DNA from: Saprospiraceae bacterium
GTDB taxonomy: Bacteria; Bacteroidota; Bacteroidia; Chitinophagales; Saprospiraceae
Length of the DNA stretch: 5,737 nucleotides
NCBI GenBank assembly: GCA_947441325.1
Contig: CANETR010000164.1
Location: forward strand, 1-5,737
Direction: 5' to 3'
Shown: in pieces, positions 4,932-5,737 of the stretch
Numbering within the stretch: position 1 is the stretch's first letter
Layout of the letters: the number at the start of each line of letters is the position of its first letter
Notes under the pieces: model-generated
Database searches by the model: none
Seen by the model: the letters and a program-made list of their open reading frames with translations, nothing else
Told to the model about the DNA's origin: nothing
Program-made: the position numbers and the translations under genes

Positions 4932-5737
4932 TTATCCGCTAAGTTTTCCTTTTTTCCAGCGTTGATTAAAACTTTCGGCTGCAAAATCGGGAAAATCTCT
5001 TCTAGGTCCCCAGACTTTTTTGAAAAATAAATTGACCATGAGTTTCTTCAAAAACAATGGACTATTCATCGATCTTCGATTCAACATGGCTTTTTTCCAA
5101 AGCTTCCAAAGCATTTTTTCGGCACTGCCCGCTCCGCTTTTTACCGCATCTCTGCGATTGTACACCAGCATTTTATTTAAATCGATATTCATCGGGCATT
5201 TTTCGGTACAAGAGCCGCAAAGCGAAGAGGCTCCGCTCAAATGTCCGTATTTTTCATAGCCTTCCAGCATGGGCATGATCACTGCGCCTATGGGTCCGCT
5301 ATAAGGTGCTTCATAGCTGTGTCCGCCAATGGTTCGGTACACCGGACAGGCATTCAGACAGGAGCCGCAACGGATGCAATAAAGCGATTGTCTTTTTTCG
5401 GGATTTGCCAAAATTTCGCTTCGGCCATTGTCGAGCAGAATGACATACATGGCTTCGGGGCCGTCATTTTCATCGGGTTGACGGGGGCCGCTCAAGAGAC
5501 TATTATAAACTGTGAGCTGTTGCCCGGTTCCGAAAGCGGCCAATAAAGGCCAAAAAACTTCCAGGTCTGAAATCTTTGGCAGCACTTTTTCAATGCCTGC
5601 TATGGCAATATGTACCTTTGGAAAAGTGGTCGCCAAGCGGGCATTTCCTTCATTTTCAGTCAAAGCTACCGAGCCAGTTTCAGCTATGAGAAAATTTGCG
5701 CCGCTGATGCCAATATCTGCCGATTCAAATTTTTGAC
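4932..5737 (-). CDS. lutB: LutB-type lactate utilisation iron-sulfur protein, C-terminal part
   Basis: LutB, with LutA and LutC, forms the cytoplasmic iron-sulfur L-lactate oxidation system that yields pyruvate. The gene enters from beyond the window: the frame is open to base 5737 and starts with family sequence (ADIGISGANFLIAETGSV), so the TTG at 5663 is only an internal leucine codon. About 267 residues of the usual 460-475 are present. The ferredoxin-like part has C120-x2-C123-x2-C126-x3-C130-P (visible-fragment numbering) and then C173-x2-C176-x3-C180-P. A serine stands where a fourth regularly spaced Cys of the second motif would be, which as I recall is normal for LutB. The end (WGPRRDFPDFAAESFNQRW) is also family-typical. 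No LutC or LutA gene follows; lutB is the last lut gene here, with any partner upstream of the window. Confidence 0.93.
   Translation of the reverse strand, partial: QKFESADIGISGANFLIAETGSVALTENEGNARLATTFPKVHIAIAGIEKVLPKISDLEVFWPLLAAFGTGQQLTVYNSLLSGPRQPDENDGPEAMYVILLDNGRSEILANPEKRQSLYCIRCGSCLNACPVYRTIGGHSYEAPYSGPIGAVIMPMLEGYEKYGHLSGASSLCGSCTEKCPMNIDLNKMLVYNRRDAVKSGAGSAEKMLWKLWKKAMLNRRSMNSPLFLKKLMVNLFFKKVWGPRRDFPDFAAESFNQRWKKGKLSG

Noticed and set aside
5661..5663. TTG as start codon of the LutB-like gene
   Set aside because: The frame continues upstream with conserved LutB sequence to the window edge, so this is an internal Leu.
5512..5736. Plus-strand open frames across lutB (also 5020-5259, 5057-5278, 5241-5546)
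   Set aside because: They are antisense to a strongly conserved iron-sulfur protein and their translations resemble no family.

Overview
The window reads as chromosomal DNA of a member of the Bacteroidota; I cannot place it below phylum. The evidence is two promoters of the phylum's TTG/TAnnTTTG type (upstream of ruvB and of the sigma-factor gene), the absence of clear Shine-Dalgarno sequences before the starts, moderately AT-rich DNA, and the style of the encoded proteins. Every gene I can support lies on the minus strand, so transcription runs from high to low coordinates.

In transcription order, the window opens (5737 to 4932) with the C-terminal 267 codons of a LutB-type iron-sulfur protein, cut by the window edge. 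Next comes a small exported, helix-rich protein of unknown role (4867/4843 to 4463), closed by a strong intrinsic terminator (4404-4438). An ECF-like sigma-70 factor with an acidic N-terminal tail follows (4302-3637), with its own promoter. A 124-base gap holds a triple 8-mer tandem repeat and a 16-base perfect palindrome flanked by 10-base direct repeats. Then come methylmalonyl-CoA epimerase (3512-3114) and, 24 bases later, a TauE/SafE-family membrane protein (3089-2325), probably cotranscribed. Last is the Holliday-junction helicase gene ruvB (2237-1212) with a clear promoter in the gap before it.

The left 1.2 kb is different: AT-rich, and built from a repeat of about 300 bases. Unit 1 (1-293) and the first part of unit 2 (294-508) are nearly identical over their first 100 bases. 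Unit 2 then gives way to a complete GxxExxY-family gene (905-510, PD-(D/E)XK nuclease-like fold), after which more repeat sequence resumes (976-1098 and a diverged piece at 1099-1181) and stops about 30 bases short of the ruvB stop codon. The units carry short inverted repeats conserved between copies, and a variable palindromic insert. This is the best candidate in the window for an undescribed element: a structured repeat array carrying a nuclease-like cargo gene.

The remaining genes are ordinary housekeeping or metabolic functions: lactate oxidation, propionate/methylmalonyl-CoA metabolism, a transporter, recombination and transcription control. I see no defence island, CRISPR array, phage or transposase gene, and no RNA gene.
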